Shown: positions 9,390-18,452 of the stretch, piece after piece
Layout of the letters: each line of letters opens with the position of its first letter
Position numbering within the stretch: position 1 is the first letter of the stretch
Source of the DNA: Lentisphaerae bacterium ADurb.Bin082
GTDB taxonomy: Bacteria; Verrucomicrobiota; Lentisphaeria; Oligosphaerales; Oligosphaeraceae
NCBI GenBank assembly: GCA_002070945.1
Contig: MWEG01000118.1
Coordinates: 1-36,375, forward strand
Length of the DNA stretch: 36,375 nt
Direction of reading: 5' to 3'
Translations under genes and position numbers: made by a program
Notes under the pieces: generated by a model
The model's database searches: none
What the model was told of the DNA's origin: nothing
What the model saw: the letters and a program-made list of their open reading frames with translations, nothing else

Positions 9390-10325
9390 TCAGCGGGAAT
9401 GTTGTTCGAGAAACGCGATGATGGGTTTGGGCAGCCCCTGGTGTCCGCCTTCGAACAGCGTCACCCTGACTTTGCCGGAGGTGCGGCGGAAGAGGATCGG
9501 GTGATCGGCAAATGCGGGGTCTGGCCAGGTGCCCTGCAAGTGGCTTGGAATGCGTTTTTCCTGGGTCATGACAGCGATATCCTCTGCCGCGATGTGGTCG
9601 GCTGGCGAAAGGGCCGCTGCATTGAAGGCTTGGAGGCTGTGGGACACCGGCACGGAGCCAGTGTGGCCATCGTGGATTCCGGCGTTGATGTCAAGAATGC
9701 AATCCAAGCCGGGCCGCAGCCAGTTTGATGGCGAGCGATGGCGCAGCTGTGCGTCAACGTCAGCAGAGCTGCCGGGCCGGCCGCCGCAGGCCATTTCGAT
9801 GTGACGGTCATAGTTGTTGCGGCGGATTTCGCTTTCCGCATGCCATTGGGTTAAATCATAAATGGGCACCCAGGCGGTGACACCGGCCCACAGCTCAGGA
9901 TGGCGAGCCGCCAAAATAAGCGAAAAATGCCCGCCGCCGGAAAGTCCCATCAGAAAAACTTGGCTGGGAAGGACAGCCGCCTGCTGGCGCACGTAGGCGA
10001 TAGCGTCGAGAACGTCTTGAATAGCCAGATCAGAAGCACATGAGCCAGGATTCCAGGAGGGACCGCGGAAATTCGGCACGACGAAGTGCCAGTTTTTCTG
10101 GACGCACCACGATTCGACTTCGATGGAGACACGTTGCTGGTAGTCGGCGCTCCAGGTGTGCAGCATGACCAGCAGCGGCCTGGGCGCCGAGCCGGGTGCC
10201 AGGAACACGCGGAAAGTTTGCTGGCTGCCATCGGCTGTCGACGTGCAGACAACCTCCTTGGTCATCAGGGCATCCTTGGAATGGTCAAAGCCGTCGTAGT
10301 CGATTTTTGGATTGGTCGTCGCCAT
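9390..10325 (-). CDS. Alpha/beta hydrolase, prolyl-oligopeptidase-like (S9 clan) esterase/peptidase
   Basis: 311 residues, no signal peptide, so probably cytoplasmic. The nucleophile elbow GLSGG places the catalytic serine at residue 129. The C-terminal EGGHQG places the catalytic histidine at 295, and D219 in GIHDGHTG is the likely acid. The oxyanion region is LLVMLHTWSAD, followed by NFRGPSW. AGGAG stands 9 nt before the ATG. The gene sits 33 nt downstream of a small secreted protein gene and 84 nt upstream of batA-like, inside the sugar-transport run, so a role in deacylating or cleaving an imported substrate is possible but only inferred. The substrate cannot be deduced. Confidence 0.8.
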   Translation of the reverse strand: MATTNPKIDYDGFDHSKDALMTKEVVCTSTADGSQQTFRVFLAPGSAPRPLLVMLHTWSADYQQRVSIEVESWCVQKNWHFVVPNFRGPSWNPGSCASDLAIQDVLDAIAYVRQQAAVLPSQVFLMGLSGGGHFSLILAARHPELWAGVTAWVPIYDLTQWHAESEIRRNNYDRHIEMACGGRPGSSADVDAQLRHRSPSNWLRPGLDCILDINAGIHDGHTGSVPVSHSLQAFNAAALSPADHIAAEDIAVMTQEKRIPSHLQGTWPDPAFADHPILFRRTSGKVRVTLFEGGHQGLPKPIIAFLEQHSR

Positions 10326-10358
10326 GATATGAAACTCCTGGTTGGGTACGGGCGGCAG

Positions 10359-11162
10359 TCAAGGCAGCTTGATGACCGGCATTTTCTTTTCCCTGGTGCC
10401 GACGCGAATGCCGGAAAGTTCAGGCATCTGGATGTGTTTGAAGAAGGTTCGGGCTGGGATTTCATCGCGATAGAGTTGCTGGCGGTTGATCACTTGCCAA
10501 CCGGCTGTGGCGTCAATAGCGCGTTCGACCCAGACGACGTCAATGCTGTGGATGCATCCTTTCAGTACGGCGCCGCTTTCCGCCAGCGCAGTTCCCAGGC
10601 GCATCTGCTGCATCAGCACTCCAGCCCGACCGGACGCCACCTGGATGCGTTCGATTTGCTTGGTGTCGAAAAATCCCTCCCAGCCGCCGATGCGGTCGTC
10701 CCGCAGGCCGAGGCTTTTGCGGATTTCGCCCTGGAACTGCTCAATCATGCTGTTGTCGGTCAGCTCTTCTTCGGTGCTGCTGTAGAGGGCGATGCCCTCG
10801 TGCAAGGTCATGGTGGTGGCGTCAATGACCGCGATGTCATAATAGTCTGGCGGCAGCTTGTCAAACCGGGCGACGCGGCCCTGGTCGCTAAGGACGGCCA
10901 GGCGCGGCTTGAAGGACTCGCGTTCAGCTTCGGTCGTGCCGTCGCGGGTCTTCCGGTCTTTGCGGTGCTTGCGGCCGTATGCCACCACCAGCCGACTCGG
11001 CCCGGCAGCGTCGAAGTTCAACACTAAAGCACCGGTGGCAGGGCTGACTTTTTCCAGGTCAGCGTACAAGTACGTGCCCACGGGCACGACGCTGCCTCCG
11101 CCCTGGAGCAAGGTGGCGCAGAGAATCAAAGCAGCAAATAGAAATAGACGGCGGATTTTCAT
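10359..11162 (-). CDS. Secreted protein of unknown function
   Basis: 267 residues beginning with a clear signal peptide (MKIRRLFLFAALILCATLLQ, cleavage near residue 22-26). The mature part has a carboxypeptidase-regulatory-like flavour (RFDKLPPDYYDIAVIDATTMTLHEGIALY), but no catalytic motif is visible. It lies 26 nt downstream of the TPR protein gene and 33 nt upstream of the hydrolase gene, so almost certainly in the same transcript. No strong Shine-Dalgarno precedes the ATG. I do not recognise the family. Confidence 0.7.
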   Translation of the reverse strand: MKIRRLFLFAALILCATLLQGGGSVVPVGTYLYADLEKVSPATGALVLNFDAAGPSRLVVAYGRKHRKDRKTRDGTTEAERESFKPRLAVLSDQGRVARFDKLPPDYYDIAVIDATTMTLHEGIALYSSTEEELTDNSMIEQFQGEIRKSLGLRDDRIGGWEGFFDTKQIERIQVASGRAGVLMQQMRLGTALAESGAVLKGCIHSIDVVWVERAIDATAGWQVINRQQLYRDEIPARTFFKHIQMPELSGIRVGTREKKMPVIKLP

Positions 11163-11188
11163 GGCAGGGAGAGATGGCGCGGGGCGCG

Positions 11189-13228
11189 TCAGCGTATTTT
11201 TTGGGCGGCGGTCGTTGCCAGCGGGTGGTTCGGGTAGTCGGTGGCGATTTTCTGATAGATTTCTTTAGCTTTGGCGTGTTCGCCCAATTCAGTGAAGATT
11301 TCGGCGCGTTCGAACTCCACGTCAGGCAAGTTTGGCAGGAGTGGGTCGGCGAGGATGGCGCCGGTCAATTCCCCGAGAGCGCCGTCCAGCCAGCCTCGTT
11401 TCCGGAACAATCGGGCGCGTTGCAGGCTGAAGGCTCCGTTGCCGCGGTCATGCGGCGACACTGCGGCCCATTCGCGCAAGGCGGCTTCGGCTTCCAGCAG
11501 CTGGCCGGAGGCGATGGCCAGGGCGGCTTTTTCTTGCAGGGAATTTCCAAGGACAGTCGCGGTTCGGCGTTCCGTTGCTTGCTGCCGCCCTTCGAGCATG
11601 ACGCCGTACCATCGGCGGGCTTCTTGCAGATCGCCGCCCTGGAGGGCGATGTCGAACTGCAGTCCAGCCAGGAGCTTGTCGCTGCCTTTGGGCAGGCGGG
11701 AGGCATGGCGGTTGAGCATTTTTTCAGCCAGGGGGTAGTCACGCATCCGGAAAATGACGAAGGCGAGGGCTTCTTGCAGATAGTCGGAAAACTGTTCGCG
11801 GCTCAGCTTTTGCTTGAAGATGGTGTCGTAGGCCGTGAGGGTTTTGCCGGGCTGGTCCTTGGCTGCGGCGCGAGCCAGCGCGGTGAGGGCGGCGAGGCGG
11901 GCGGCATCGTCCAACGGGCGGCATTTCAGGATGGCTTCGGCTACGCTGACTTGGGCTGGATGGCAATCACGCCGCAGGAAGAATGCCAGCAAAGGCCGTA
12001 GGGATTCGAGGTCGCGCATGCCGTCGAACCCGGCATCTATGAGCAGCTTTTCGTAATACTGATAATCGTTGGCCTTGCCGGATTGGCGTTGCACGGGCGG
12101 AGCGGCTTGAGGAAAGCAGATGACGCCAGCGCATTCGCTGCGGTTGACGGTGGCCTGGACGGGGCAGTCCTTCAGGGAGGCGAAGACACGCCGGATGACT
12201 GCGCCCCGCATGGCGACACCGTCGCCAAAGCGCCATTCCGCTTCCTGGCCGCCCCAAGTGGCCAGCTCTGTTTCCGTGTACTGGTAGTCGTCAAGACTCA
12301 TGTAGGAGAGATGGCGGTAGTGAAACAAGGCGGCGTCTTTGCGGCGCGCCTCCACGTTAAGCAGCTTGCCGCGGCCAGCCTGGACAAAGTCGGACGGGGG
12401 CACTGGGGCGACTTTCGGAGTTGCGAACCATTCGCCGAGGGCCAGGGCAAAGGCACCCCCGAAATTGACTCCGACCAGTTTGATTTCATGCCTTCCCGGC
12501 GCCAAAACGATGGCCTGCCGATTTTCCCCGCGCAGCGAGGAATGGACGTAGTTGCGCCCGTTGCGCTCAATGCGCACCTCGCCGTCCACCAGCAGATAGC
12601 CCGCGTCATCAGCAGCGACAAAGAAATTACGGGTGACGTTGCGTGAGACGGACATGACGCCGGTCAGCACCATGATGAAAGTCTCGGTAGAATTGATTGG
12701 GTTGACGACTTGTTCGAGGCGGTCGATGGGGAAGCGTCCGATCAGCTGGGCTTTTTGCAGGCGGGCGCTGACGTCTTTCCAATTGGCAGCAGGACCCTCC
12801 GGCAGGGTGTAGACTTCGCCTAACATGGGCTGGACGTCCATTTTGGCGACCGGCGACCGGCGCTTGGAGCCGAAATAAGCGTAAATGCGGCGTTTGACAT
12901 CAGTGGGGCGGACGTGGACGAGGGCCTCGTTAGGCGCACCCTGGCCCAGGTCGCATCGCAGGAGCTGCCGCCCCTTGTCATCGTAGCAGTACACATCAAT
13001 GCCATCGCTGTAGCCGAGGTTGAAGACCGGCACGGCCAGGACAACGCCGGCCTCGGTGGGATTCGGAGCCGCGTCGATTTCAAAGATAGCCCGGAAGGGC
13101 GAGCCGTTTTGATGCCAGCTGGCCTGTTTGTCGCTGTCCTGGGCCAGCGACAGAAAAGGGACTGCCAGCCATGCCGCCAGGCACAGCTGCAATCCCTTTG
13201 AAAAGACTTTCGGAAGTGTGATGACCAT
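11189..13228 (-). CDS. Secreted protein with PA14-like region and C-terminal tetratricopeptide repeats
   Basis: 679 residues with an N-terminal signal peptide (hydrophobic stretch LCLAAWLAVPFLSLAQ, residues 15-30). Residues about 150-270 (FFVAADDAGYLLVDGEVRI, then HEIKLVGVNFGGAFALALGEW) resemble the PA14 carbohydrate-binding fold, in which a D-D-G-x-x-L-x-V-D-G motif contributes ligand or calcium contacts. The C-terminal 300 residues are helical with TPR-like periodicity, ending in HAKAKEIYQKIATDYPNHPLA. GGAGGAG stands 7 nt before the ATG and fixes the start. It follows the permease gene by 68 nt. A periplasmic carbohydrate-binding or scaffolding role in the uptake system is a reasonable inference. 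PA14 assignment is by motif only. Confidence 0.75.
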   Translation of the reverse strand: MVITLPKVFSKGLQLCLAAWLAVPFLSLAQDSDKQASWHQNGSPFRAIFEIDAAPNPTEAGVVLAVPVFNLGYSDGIDVYCYDDKGRQLLRCDLGQGAPNEALVHVRPTDVKRRIYAYFGSKRRSPVAKMDVQPMLGEVYTLPEGPAANWKDVSARLQKAQLIGRFPIDRLEQVVNPINSTETFIMVLTGVMSVSRNVTRNFFVAADDAGYLLVDGEVRIERNGRNYVHSSLRGENRQAIVLAPGRHEIKLVGVNFGGAFALALGEWFATPKVAPVPPSDFVQAGRGKLLNVEARRKDAALFHYRHLSYMSLDDYQYTETELATWGGQEAEWRFGDGVAMRGAVIRRVFASLKDCPVQATVNRSECAGVICFPQAAPPVQRQSGKANDYQYYEKLLIDAGFDGMRDLESLRPLLAFFLRRDCHPAQVSVAEAILKCRPLDDAARLAALTALARAAAKDQPGKTLTAYDTIFKQKLSREQFSDYLQEALAFVIFRMRDYPLAEKMLNRHASRLPKGSDKLLAGLQFDIALQGGDLQEARRWYGVMLEGRQQATERRTATVLGNSLQEKAALAIASGQLLEAEAALREWAAVSPHDRGNGAFSLQRARLFRKRGWLDGALGELTGAILADPLLPNLPDVEFERAEIFTELGEHAKAKEIYQKIATDYPNHPLATTAAQKIR

Positions 13229-13296
13229 GCGATGTCTCCTCCGAAAGAAATGACGGCTGGTGGTTCCGTGCCGTCACCGGTTTAATGGCGCATGCT

Positions 13297-15207
13297 TTAT
13301 TTCTCCGAGGGGACGACGATACCGCGCATGATGATGTTCTGGCAGAACAGGAAGATCAGGAAGGTCGGGATGGCGGCGATGACCAGCGAAGCGTACATGA
13401 CGGCCTGGCCACTGCTTTGCTGCAATTCATACAGCCACACCATCATGGTCCACATCTTGCGGTCTTGGCAGGTGACGAAGGCGAACATGAAGTTGGAGTA
13501 GGCGGCCGTGAAGGCGCCCAGGGCGATGACCGCGAGGATCGGCTTGCTCAGGCCCATGGTGATCTGCCAGAACAGCACCCATTCGTTGGCGCCGTCAAGC
13601 TGGGCGCTTTCATACAGCTCCTGGGGCAGGGAATCGAAGAATCCCTTGAGCAGGAAGATGGAGTAGCCGTTGGCCATGCCAGGGAGGATCAGCGCGGCGA
13701 AGGTGTTGAGCAGGTTGAACTGCCGCAGCATGATGAAGCTGGGAATGGCGGTGACCATGGAAGGAAACGCCATCGTGCTCATCAAAAACAGGAGAATCTT
13801 GTAGGACGACGGCATCTTGTAGCGGCTCATGGCGTAGGCAGCCAGAGGATTGATGAGAAGGGCCGTCAAAATCGCCAGTGAGCAGTAGACGACGGTGTTG
13901 TAAATGCCGCGCCCGTGGAACATCATGTAGTCAGCCACCGCCCGGTAGTTCCGGGTGACGAATTCCCAGCGCAGGCTGCGCATGTTGTCCTTGAAATAGC
14001 TCAGGTGCAGATCAAGCTGCGGCATCTTGATGTCGGCCACCCTGGTCCAAGGCATGTTCAGGCTGGCGGCAGCCTGCTCTACAGAGCCGTGCTTCTTCAC
14101 TATCCAGTCCTGGAACATGGTTTCGGGTGACTCGAATCGAACCATCTTGATCGGCACTTCGTAGAACTTGCCGCTGACCGGGTCCTTGTAGCCGGTGATG
14201 AAGGAATCCCAGTCGGTCAGAGCCATGCCCGACAGCGGCGGCTCTTGCCATAGTGGAACCTCCTCAAACGAGGTGTAGTTGGTTTCGTAGAGGCGGTTCA
14301 GGTTGCGGATGTTGTTCTGGTGCCTGGCCTTCAGAAGCTCGTGGAAGAACGGAGTGGCCTCAGCGTCAACGCGCAGCCAGTGCAGGGCAACTGTCCCGCG
14401 TACATAGTTGGTCCAGTCTTCTTTTTCCTTAGCCGTGCCGTTCTCGGGATAGCGCCGGGGCAGGACGACCTCATCCCAGGAGCCGTAGGAAGTGCCGTGG
14501 CTGCTGTTGTAGAGCTTAATATCCTGGCTGTACTGCGTCTTCAGGAATTGCTTCTTGTAGAAGCCCTGGGGAGAGAAGTAGTAGCGCATCCCGTATGGCA
14601 GCGTGGCCTGGAACTCATTCAGGACACTGTTGAAGCGGGTGTCCATAGGCTTTTCACGACGCATCAGGTAGCTGGGGACGTTGATGAAGATGCTGTACCA
14701 GCCGACGAACTCAGTCTCCAGCTGGCGGTTGACTGTTTCCAGCTCGGAGCCGTATTGCTGCTTCAGCATTTTCTTGAAATTGCGCAGGCTGGAGGGGATT
14801 GTCTTTGACAGCTGGGTGTTGAGATAGCCTCCTGAGAAGGAGTACCAGGGCAGCTCGGTCCCGTCCAGGAACTCGGTCCAGGCGTCCGCCAGCTTGGCGT
14901 TGTGGGCGCCGTAGAGGTTGAGCTTGTTGAACGCGATTTCATCCAGATCGTAGGCAGCGTTCAGGTCTTGCAGGCGCTCATTGAAGAGGCCCTCCAGGTG
15001 CTTGGAGAACATCCAGGCGTCGTCGCGAAGAAACCGCGGGAAGGCGTCGAAGAACTGGATATCCATGGAACTCTTGGTGCTTCCCGACAACATCAGCATG
15101 AAGGGATACACCATGGTGGCGCCGCCGATGATGAGGAAGGCGTACATCCCCAGGAAGAGCAGGCGGACTTTCCAGTGCTTTCTGCCGATTTGCGTTATGA
15201 TTGCCAT
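13297..15207 (-). CDS. Carbohydrate ABC transporter permease (MalG-like) with very large insertion after TM1
   Basis: 636 residues against about 280 for typical MalG-type permeases. TM1 is at about 16-38. The remaining transmembrane domain starts only near residue 432 (YNTVVYCSLAILTALLINPLAAYAMSRY) and runs to the end. The EAA loop that docks the ATPase is present at about 532-552 (YESAQLDGANEWVLFWQITM). The roughly 390 residues between them would lie outside the membrane; they contain repeated motifs such as LNRLYETNYTSFEEV and LNMPWTRVADI. AAGGTGA stands 5 nt before the ATG. The gene lies 83 nt downstream of the binding-protein/permease fusion, with which it presumably forms the heterodimeric channel. 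No ATPase gene for this importer is present. Confidence 0.85.
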   Translation of the reverse strand: MAIITQIGRKHWKVRLLFLGMYAFLIIGGATMVYPFMLMLSGSTKSSMDIQFFDAFPRFLRDDAWMFSKHLEGLFNERLQDLNAAYDLDEIAFNKLNLYGAHNAKLADAWTEFLDGTELPWYSFSGGYLNTQLSKTIPSSLRNFKKMLKQQYGSELETVNRQLETEFVGWYSIFINVPSYLMRREKPMDTRFNSVLNEFQATLPYGMRYYFSPQGFYKKQFLKTQYSQDIKLYNSSHGTSYGSWDEVVLPRRYPENGTAKEKEDWTNYVRGTVALHWLRVDAEATPFFHELLKARHQNNIRNLNRLYETNYTSFEEVPLWQEPPLSGMALTDWDSFITGYKDPVSGKFYEVPIKMVRFESPETMFQDWIVKKHGSVEQAAASLNMPWTRVADIKMPQLDLHLSYFKDNMRSLRWEFVTRNYRAVADYMMFHGRGIYNTVVYCSLAILTALLINPLAAYAMSRYKMPSSYKILLFLMSTMAFPSMVTAIPSFIMLRQFNLLNTFAALILPGMANGYSIFLLKGFFDSLPQELYESAQLDGANEWVLFWQITMGLSKPILAVIALGAFTAAYSNFMFAFVTCQDRKMWTMMVWLYELQQSSGQAVMYASLVIAAIPTFLIFLFCQNIIMRGIVVPSEK

Positions 15208-15290
15208 TCAAATCACCTTAGTAAGAGAAGAAATGCGGGTTAAATTGGGTTGGTTTGTGCTGGTTGGGCAGGGGCGCGCGGCCGGCAGTC

Positions 15291-18101
15291 TCATTTCTTG
15301 GCGCCGGCGGCCTTGAATTCCAGTTTGGACAGGATTTGCAGCTGATGGACAGTGAAACCGATCAGCATGAAGCCGAGAATCCACGCCATGGCCGTGGCCG
15401 GGCCGAATTTGAGGTAGATGTACGCCTTGTAGAAGATGTGCAACCCAGCGACTTCGGTTTGGCTGGCGCCACCGGTCATGGCCAGGATGAAAGCGGAATT
15501 CTCCCAGGAGCGGATGAAGACGCCGATGAACTGGATGATGAGCAGAGGCCGCAGGATCGGGATGACCACGAAGAGGATTTTATCGATGAAGGTGGCGCCG
15601 TCAATGTCAGCGGCCTCGTAGAAGTCGTCAGCAATGCCTTTGAGCGCGGCCAAGTAGATGAGGCATCCTGGCCCCATGCCGGCCCAGACCATGGGCAGGA
15701 CGCAGCAGATCATGGCGGTTTTGGGGTCTTCCAGCCAGCGGTAGGGGTCTCGCATGCTGTGGAACAGCTTGGCGAAAAGCGACGCATCCGTCGTCTTGTC
15801 GAGCAGGATTGGCAGGGAGAACTGGAAGAAGAAGCAGAACATGAGGATGCCGGCGATGAGACAGCCGAGGCTTGACCAGTAGTTCTCGTGCACAAATAGT
15901 CGTTTGGCGAAGAAGAACATGATGAAGAAGAACAGGATGGCGATGCCGATGTAGGTGATCGCCGGCAGCTTCAGCATGATGGCGTTGAGTACGCCGAACT
16001 CGGTTTTCTCATAGAAGGAGCGCCACAGGTAGATGACGACCAGGCCGGTGATGACGGCCGGCAGGTAGAAGACAGTCCGGAAGAAAATTTTCCCGTGCGG
16101 AATTTCTTGCAGGAGGACAGCCAGGATGACAGGCGGGAGGAAGGTCAGCATGATGACGAGGAAGCAGTAGCGCAGCGCGTTCCAGACTGACGCCCACCAT
16201 TCCGCGTCCCAGAGTACGTTGCCGAAGTTGTCGAGCCAGACCCAGGTCGAGCCGCCCATGATGCGGTAGTCCTGGAGCGACATCAAGGAACCCATGACCA
16301 GCGGCACATAGCGCCAGACTAGGATGGTCAGCAGCGCGGGAAGCAGCAGCATATAAGCGACCTTGTACTTGCGGAAGCCCCAGGTCACCTGCTCCACGCC
16401 CTCGATTTTCGGCGGGGTGAAAGCCTTGATGATTTTCTTGAACACTAAGGTGAAGGCCGCGACAATGGCGATCAGAAGGACAAAGGCGGCGGAGCGGCGC
16501 ATCAGCTTTTGCTTGGGGGTCAAAATGCCGATCATTTTTTCATTGGTCTCGATCGCGCTTTCCTCCAGCAGTCCGCGCAGGATGCCGAGCCGTTTTTCCT
16601 TTTCTTCCGGGGTCGCATTTTCCATCTCTTCGGCGGAGCTGAGCGGGAGGACGCCGCTCATGGCCATGGCGTCAGCTTTTTCCATCGGCTTAGTCATTTG
16701 GAAATAGACCAGCTGGCAGTTTTTGCCATAGGGTTCGGGCTTGCCAGTGTCCATGGCGATCTTAAAGGTATCCTCCCAGCCAGGCGGGGCGAGGCGGATC
16801 AGGTCGTCGTAGCCGAACATGCGTAGGTAGCGCGGGTTGACGAAGCGCCCAAGGCCGCCTTCCACCTTGATTCTGGTTCTGATTTCCTCGGCGTCCTTGG
16901 TGCACAGGAAGCGCAAATATTCCCAGGCGGCGTCGCGGACGGCGAGGTTGTCGCAGCCGGCGTAGATGCCCTGCATGCGGGAGTTGATTTCGCCGCCGCG
17001 GTGGCGAACGCCGTTTTCATCCGGGTAGCCCAGCGGCGCGGCGACCATGCCGACCACGTCGGGATCCAGGGTCGAGAAGATGCGTTCGTCAATGTAAGCC
17101 GGGTTAAAGCCGATCTGTCCCAGTTCCCACTTCTGGTTGCCTTGTTGAGCTTCCTTCGTGGCGTAGCCATAGCGGGTGCGGACTTTGCCATCAACGGTTT
17201 CCGTCCACCTTTCCGTGTTCAGGCGGATATAGTAGTCAAGGGCGACGGCGGCGGCGCGGTCGTTAAAGGCTGCCTGCCACTGTTCCTTTTCCTCGTCATA
17301 GACCATGGCTTCGCCGCCGGCTGACCAGAGGAAAGTGATCCAGTACCAGCTTTCGCTTTTGCCAGCGCCGAACTTGATGCCGTAGGTGCCCTTTTCCGGG
17401 TTGGTCAATTTTTTGCAGGCTTCAAACAGGTCTTCCCAGGTCCAGTCGTTGGTCGGATAGGGTACGCCAGCAGCGTCGAGCAGGTCTTTGCGGTATAGGA
17501 AGACCCGGCCAAGAATGCCGCCCATGGGCATGGACCAGACTTGCACAGTGCCTTTGGGGCCTTTGCGTTTGATCACGGGCCAGAGTTTTTCATGGATCAT
17601 GAACTCGACTTCGTCCTTGCTCAAGGCAGCGAAATAGCCGTCCTCAGGCTTGTCAAGCGGGTACAGGAAGCCTTCCTGGATATAGGTGTCGGACTGGCGG
17701 AAGTTGACGTACATGATGTCAGGCGCGACGCCGCCCGCGATAGCCATCAGCGGCCCGGAGTCCATGCCAGCGCCTTCGATCTGGATGCCGGCGAAGCGCT
17801 TCAGCTCGATTTCAACGTTGCGCCAGTCATAGTTGCCGTACTTGCCCGGATTGGCGGCATATTTGGCGGCATAGCGCTCTTGGAAAATTTCTGGGAAGCG
17901 CCGGATGAATTCCTTGACAACCGCCACTTCGGCGCGGGTATTGACGTCTGTCCTAGTTGGTTCCGGCAGTGACCAGCAGGAGACGGTGATGATGGTTCTG
18001 CCGTCTTCAGTGACCCGCACTTCTCCCGCTCGGGTGTTCAGGCTGGAAAGCATGAGCGAACTGCAGAGGAGGCCTAGCCAGAATGAGGTACGGATGTTCA
18101 T
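15291..18101 (-). CDS. Sugar ABC transporter: solute-binding protein fused to MalF-like permease
   Basis: 936 residues from the ATG at 18101. The frame could start 51 nt earlier, but this ATG gives a proper signal peptide (MNIRTSFWLGLLCSSLMLSS). Residues about 25-500 are a family-1 extracellular solute-binding protein (ITVSCWSLPEPTR, then VAPDIMYVNF, PTNDWTWEDLFEACKKL and GTYGIKFG). A helix near 530-550 (RRSAAFVLLIAIVAAFTLVF) anchors it, and residues 575-936 form a MalF-type permease (YMLLLPALLTILVWRYVPL) with an EAA loop at about 825-854 (DDFYEAADIDGATFIDKILF). In most bacteria these are two genes; fusion tethers the receptor to the channel. It is the first gene of the 13-kb minus-strand run. 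Substrate is probably an oligosaccharide, by family only. Confidence 0.88.
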   Translation of the reverse strand: MNIRTSFWLGLLCSSLMLSSLNTRAGEVRVTEDGRTIITVSCWSLPEPTRTDVNTRAEVAVVKEFIRRFPEIFQERYAAKYAANPGKYGNYDWRNVEIELKRFAGIQIEGAGMDSGPLMAIAGGVAPDIMYVNFRQSDTYIQEGFLYPLDKPEDGYFAALSKDEVEFMIHEKLWPVIKRKGPKGTVQVWSMPMGGILGRVFLYRKDLLDAAGVPYPTNDWTWEDLFEACKKLTNPEKGTYGIKFGAGKSESWYWITFLWSAGGEAMVYDEEKEQWQAAFNDRAAAVALDYYIRLNTERWTETVDGKVRTRYGYATKEAQQGNQKWELGQIGFNPAYIDERIFSTLDPDVVGMVAAPLGYPDENGVRHRGGEINSRMQGIYAGCDNLAVRDAAWEYLRFLCTKDAEEIRTRIKVEGGLGRFVNPRYLRMFGYDDLIRLAPPGWEDTFKIAMDTGKPEPYGKNCQLVYFQMTKPMEKADAMAMSGVLPLSSAEEMENATPEEKEKRLGILRGLLEESAIETNEKMIGILTPKQKLMRRSAAFVLLIAIVAAFTLVFKKIIKAFTPPKIEGVEQVTWGFRKYKVAYMLLLPALLTILVWRYVPLVMGSLMSLQDYRIMGGSTWVWLDNFGNVLWDAEWWASVWNALRYCFLVIMLTFLPPVILAVLLQEIPHGKIFFRTVFYLPAVITGLVVIYLWRSFYEKTEFGVLNAIMLKLPAITYIGIAILFFFIMFFFAKRLFVHENYWSSLGCLIAGILMFCFFFQFSLPILLDKTTDASLFAKLFHSMRDPYRWLEDPKTAMICCVLPMVWAGMGPGCLIYLAALKGIADDFYEAADIDGATFIDKILFVVIPILRPLLIIQFIGVFIRSWENSAFILAMTGGASQTEVAGLHIFYKAYIYLKFGPATAMAWILGFMLIGFTVHQLQILSKLEFKAAGAKK

Positions 18102-18161
18102 GGTAATTCCAGGGTATGCGTGCCAAATCTCTAAGGATGGAGGCGATGACAAGTCAGGCGT

Positions 18162-18185
18162 CCGCCGACTTCGCGCTTTCGGCGG
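18162..18185. promoter_or_regulatory. Inverted repeat upstream of transporter genes (possible operator or leader hairpin)
   Basis: CCGCCGA at 18162-18168 and TCGGCGG at 18179-18185 are perfect 7-bp arms around a 10-nt loop, 60-84 nt upstream of the fusion-gene ATG. It could be a repressor site or a 5'-leader hairpin; no U-tract follows on either strand, so it is not a simple terminator. Confidence 0.4.
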
Positions 18186-18302
18186 TCAGGAATCGTATAA
18201 CTTAATGCCCATATCGGATTTTTCATATCCAAGGCGTATATTTTTTCCGGAAAGTGGTGTTTTAGATAATGGATCAGTCTTCTGTAGCCCTTCGCCCCTA
18301 AC

Positions 18303-18335
<33 letters not shown>

Positions 18336-18350
18336 GCGCCTCAGCCTTCA

Positions 18351-18370
18351 GCCCCTTGCCCCTTGCCCCT
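18351..18370. repeat. 7-bp tandem repeat, GCCCCTT
   Basis: Two full copies and one partial copy of GCCCCTT, 20 bp after the GAATGAT array and unrelated to it in sequence, located just past the 3' end of the neighbouring minus-strand gene. Confidence 0.75.
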
Positions 18371-18452
18371 CAGAAAAAAGCATCCTTCCCGGGCTGGGGT
18401 CGGATGCCTGGCCCTTCGCATTTGTTTGTCCTGCCTTGGCAGTCTGGTCGGT

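Noticed and set aside
10086..12646. Several plus-strand frames of 100-313 codons opposite the 9.4-13.2 kb genes
   Set aside because: High-GC shadows; the minus-strand frames have signal peptides, motifs and ribosome-binding sites.
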